In this document: piece after piece, positions 5,710 to 6,516 of the stretch | How positions within the stretch are numbered: position 1 is the stretch's first letter | Layout: each line of letters begins with the position of its first letter | DNA from: Chloroflexota bacterium | GTDB taxonomy: Bacteria > Chloroflexota > Ktedonobacteria > Ktedonobacterales > Ktedonobacteraceae | DNA: 6,516 nucleotides | Direction: 5' to 3' | Assembly (NCBI GenBank): GCA_005879655.1 | Contig: VBJK01000423.1 | Span: 1-6,516 of the forward strand | The notes under the pieces: generated by a model | The model's input: the letters and a program-made list of their open reading frames with translations, nothing else | Database searches by the model: none | What the model was told of the DNA's origin: nothing | Made by a program: the position numbers and the translations under genes

Positions 5710-5712
5710 CTT

Positions 5713-6516
5713 ATGAGTCAAGTTACGTCCTATCTACATAAAGATATGATGACCATTAATACAGATTTTGTCGGCAAGGATATCATCTCTCTAGATCAGT
5801 TTTCCGCACAAGACCTTTATAGAGTTTTTGACCTTACGCAGGAAATGAAGTGGATTGCGACCAATAATGTACCATCACAAACCTTAGCAGGCATGGTTGT
5901 CTCACTGCTCTTCTTTGAGCCGTCTAGTCGGACTTTTAGCTCCTTTGCAGCGGCAGTCAAGCGCCTGGGTGGACAGACTCTTGACGTTCTCAATCCTGAA
6001 ACCGCCGCCTCGATCTATAAAGGCGAGACCTTTGAAGATACCATACGTGTCCTGGAAGCCTACTCCGATGCGCTTGTCTTGCGACACCCTATGGCTGGTA
6101 CGGCCAGTATAGCAGCAGAAGCCGCAGAATTTATTCCCATTGTGAACGCGGGAGATGGCGCGAATGAGCACCCTACTCAAACGCTGCTCGATCTCTATAC
6201 TGTCCACGAGCACTTCGGCAGGCTAGACAATCTGACTGGCCTTCTAGCAGGAGATCCGTTACATAGCCGTACGTTACATTCGCTTCTACGTGGCCTATCA
6301 CTTTTTGCGGGCAACACGGTCTATATCTTATCACCGGAACAGTTGCGCCTTACCCATGACGATTTTCGCTATTTTCGCTCACGGGGCCTTAAAATTATTG
6401 AAATTAGTAACGAAAAGGATATTCCACGCGACTGCCAATTCTGGTACTGGACGCGTATCCAAAAGGAGCGCTTTGCGACTCAGCAAGCATACAACGAAGC
6501 TGTTGCACAGACATCT
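5713..6516 (+). CDS. pyrB: Aspartate carbamoyltransferase catalytic chain (3' end outside window)
   Basis: The 268 visible residues cover most of the usual 305-310. The enzyme joins carbamoyl phosphate and L-aspartate to give N-carbamoyl-aspartate, the committed step of pyrimidine synthesis in the cytosol. Seen: FFEPSSRT with Ser71-Ser72-Arg73-Thr74 (E. coli 52-55), Lys103 (K84), Arg124-His125-Pro126 (R105), DGANEHPTQ with His153 (H134), HSRTLHSL with Arg186 (R167), and WTRIQKERF with Arg248 and Gln250 (R229, Q231). All intervals equal those of the E. coli chain. The HPLPR segment would lie beyond the edge. Oddities: the loop before Lys103 reads TAASIYKGE, so the position of E. coli Ser80 is Ala99, and the residue after SSRT is Phe instead of the usual Arg. 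It is therefore a diverged but probably active ATCase. Aspartate-site residues and HPTQ argue against ornithine carbamoyltransferase. Its leader carries an attenuator. Confidence 0.93.
   Translation, partial: MSQVTSYLHKDMMTINTDFVGKDIISLDQFSAQDLYRVFDLTQEMKWIATNNVPSQTLAGMVVSLLFFEPSSRTFSSFAAAVKRLGGQTLDVLNPETAASIYKGETFEDTIRVLEAYSDALVLRHPMAGTASIAAEAAEFIPIVNAGDGANEHPTQTLLDLYTVHEHFGRLDNLTGLLAGDPLHSRTLHSLLRGLSLFAGNTVYILSPEQLRLTHDDFRYFRSRGLKIIEISNEKDIPRDCQFWYWTRIQKERFATQQAYNEAVAQTS

Larger units (their letters stand above)
5348..5712 (+). promoter_or_regulatory. Long pyrB leader with attenuator (presumed pyrimidine control)
   Basis: From the predicted start to the pyrB ATG there are about 365 nt without a normal-sized gene. 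In order: an AAUUUG start; an AC/GA-rich stretch; a hairpin at 5425-5461 (9-bp stem, internal loop, 4-bp upper stem); a strong Shine-Dalgarno sequence at 5473-5479 with ATG 5485; a small hairpin GGAAGA/TCTTCC (5495-5511); a U-rich tract (5501-5509); the terminator 5509-5545; then about 155 nt with only a weak stem (TGGAC 5588-5592 with GTCCA 5603-5607). The arrangement fits attenuation coupled to translation of a leader peptide, as in enterobacterial pyrBI. The PyrR-binding consensus UCCNGNGAGG is not present. Control by UTP is inference from layout and from the downstream gene. Confidence 0.65.

Noticed and set aside
5357..5721. Two overlapping minus-strand ORFs (5357-5620 and 5512-5721) in the pyrB leader
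   Set aside because: No family resemblance or ribosome site, and they run antisense through a terminator and promoter-proximal leader with clear plus-strand signals.
5713..6516. Ornithine carbamoyltransferase
   Set aside because: The lysine loop (YKGE), WTRIQKERF and spacing of the aspartate-site arginines match aspartate carbamoyltransferase.

Overview
The window looks like a chromosomal segment of a Ktedonobacteria-type Chloroflexota. This is inferred from protein style alone: the glycine-rich membrane tail of a NACHT-type protein ending in a PW...LLLQRVGGGY.F.HRLLLEHFA motif, a full-size bacterial tricorn protease system, and a membrane-anchored FKBP with a long Ala/Thr/Val linker. Base composition is near even. 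There are no tRNA or rRNA genes, insertion sequences or CRISPR arrays.

Layout. (1) 2-805 (+): C-terminal part of a polytopic NACHT/STAND-type protein that enters from the left edge. (2) 808-877: a perfect 31-bp hairpin with a T-run, filling the gap between convergent genes. (3) 877-4105 (-): a tricorn protease homologue in two pieces. The propeller part (2000-4105) and the PDZ/serine-protease part (877-about 2013) lie in different frames. About 15 family-conserved residues are missing at the joint, so this looks like a small out-of-frame deletion of roughly 44 bp, not a natural two-gene arrangement. All catalytic residues of the protease part survive. (4) 4106-4504: divergent intergenic region with a good sigma-70-like promoter for the next gene and one doubtful small ORF. 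(5) 4505-5242 (+): membrane-anchored FKBP-type peptidyl-prolyl isomerase. (6) 5243-5712: regulatory region of pyrB. (7) 5713-6516 (+): aspartate carbamoyltransferase (pyrB), cut by the right edge. From 5243 to 5312 I see no gene and no convincing terminator for the FKBP gene.

The most interesting part is the pyrB leader. It has a canonical promoter (TTGACT, 17 bp, TATACT), a likely start that would make an RNA beginning AAUUUG, a long leader with hairpins, a short ORF with a perfect Shine-Dalgarno sequence, a U-rich stretch, and a strong intrinsic terminator lying inside that short ORF. This closely resembles the two UTP-sensing devices of enterobacterial pyrBI: reiterative initiation at AAUUUG, and attenuation coupled to leader-peptide translation. 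No PyrR-binding consensus is visible. If confirmed, it would be a PyrR-independent pyrBI-like switch in a distant phylum.

Functionally the window is a mix: a possible sensor or defence-type NTPase, peptide degradation, extracytoplasmic protein folding and the first committed step of pyrimidine synthesis. Apart from the two tricorn pieces, the genes appear to be separate transcription units.
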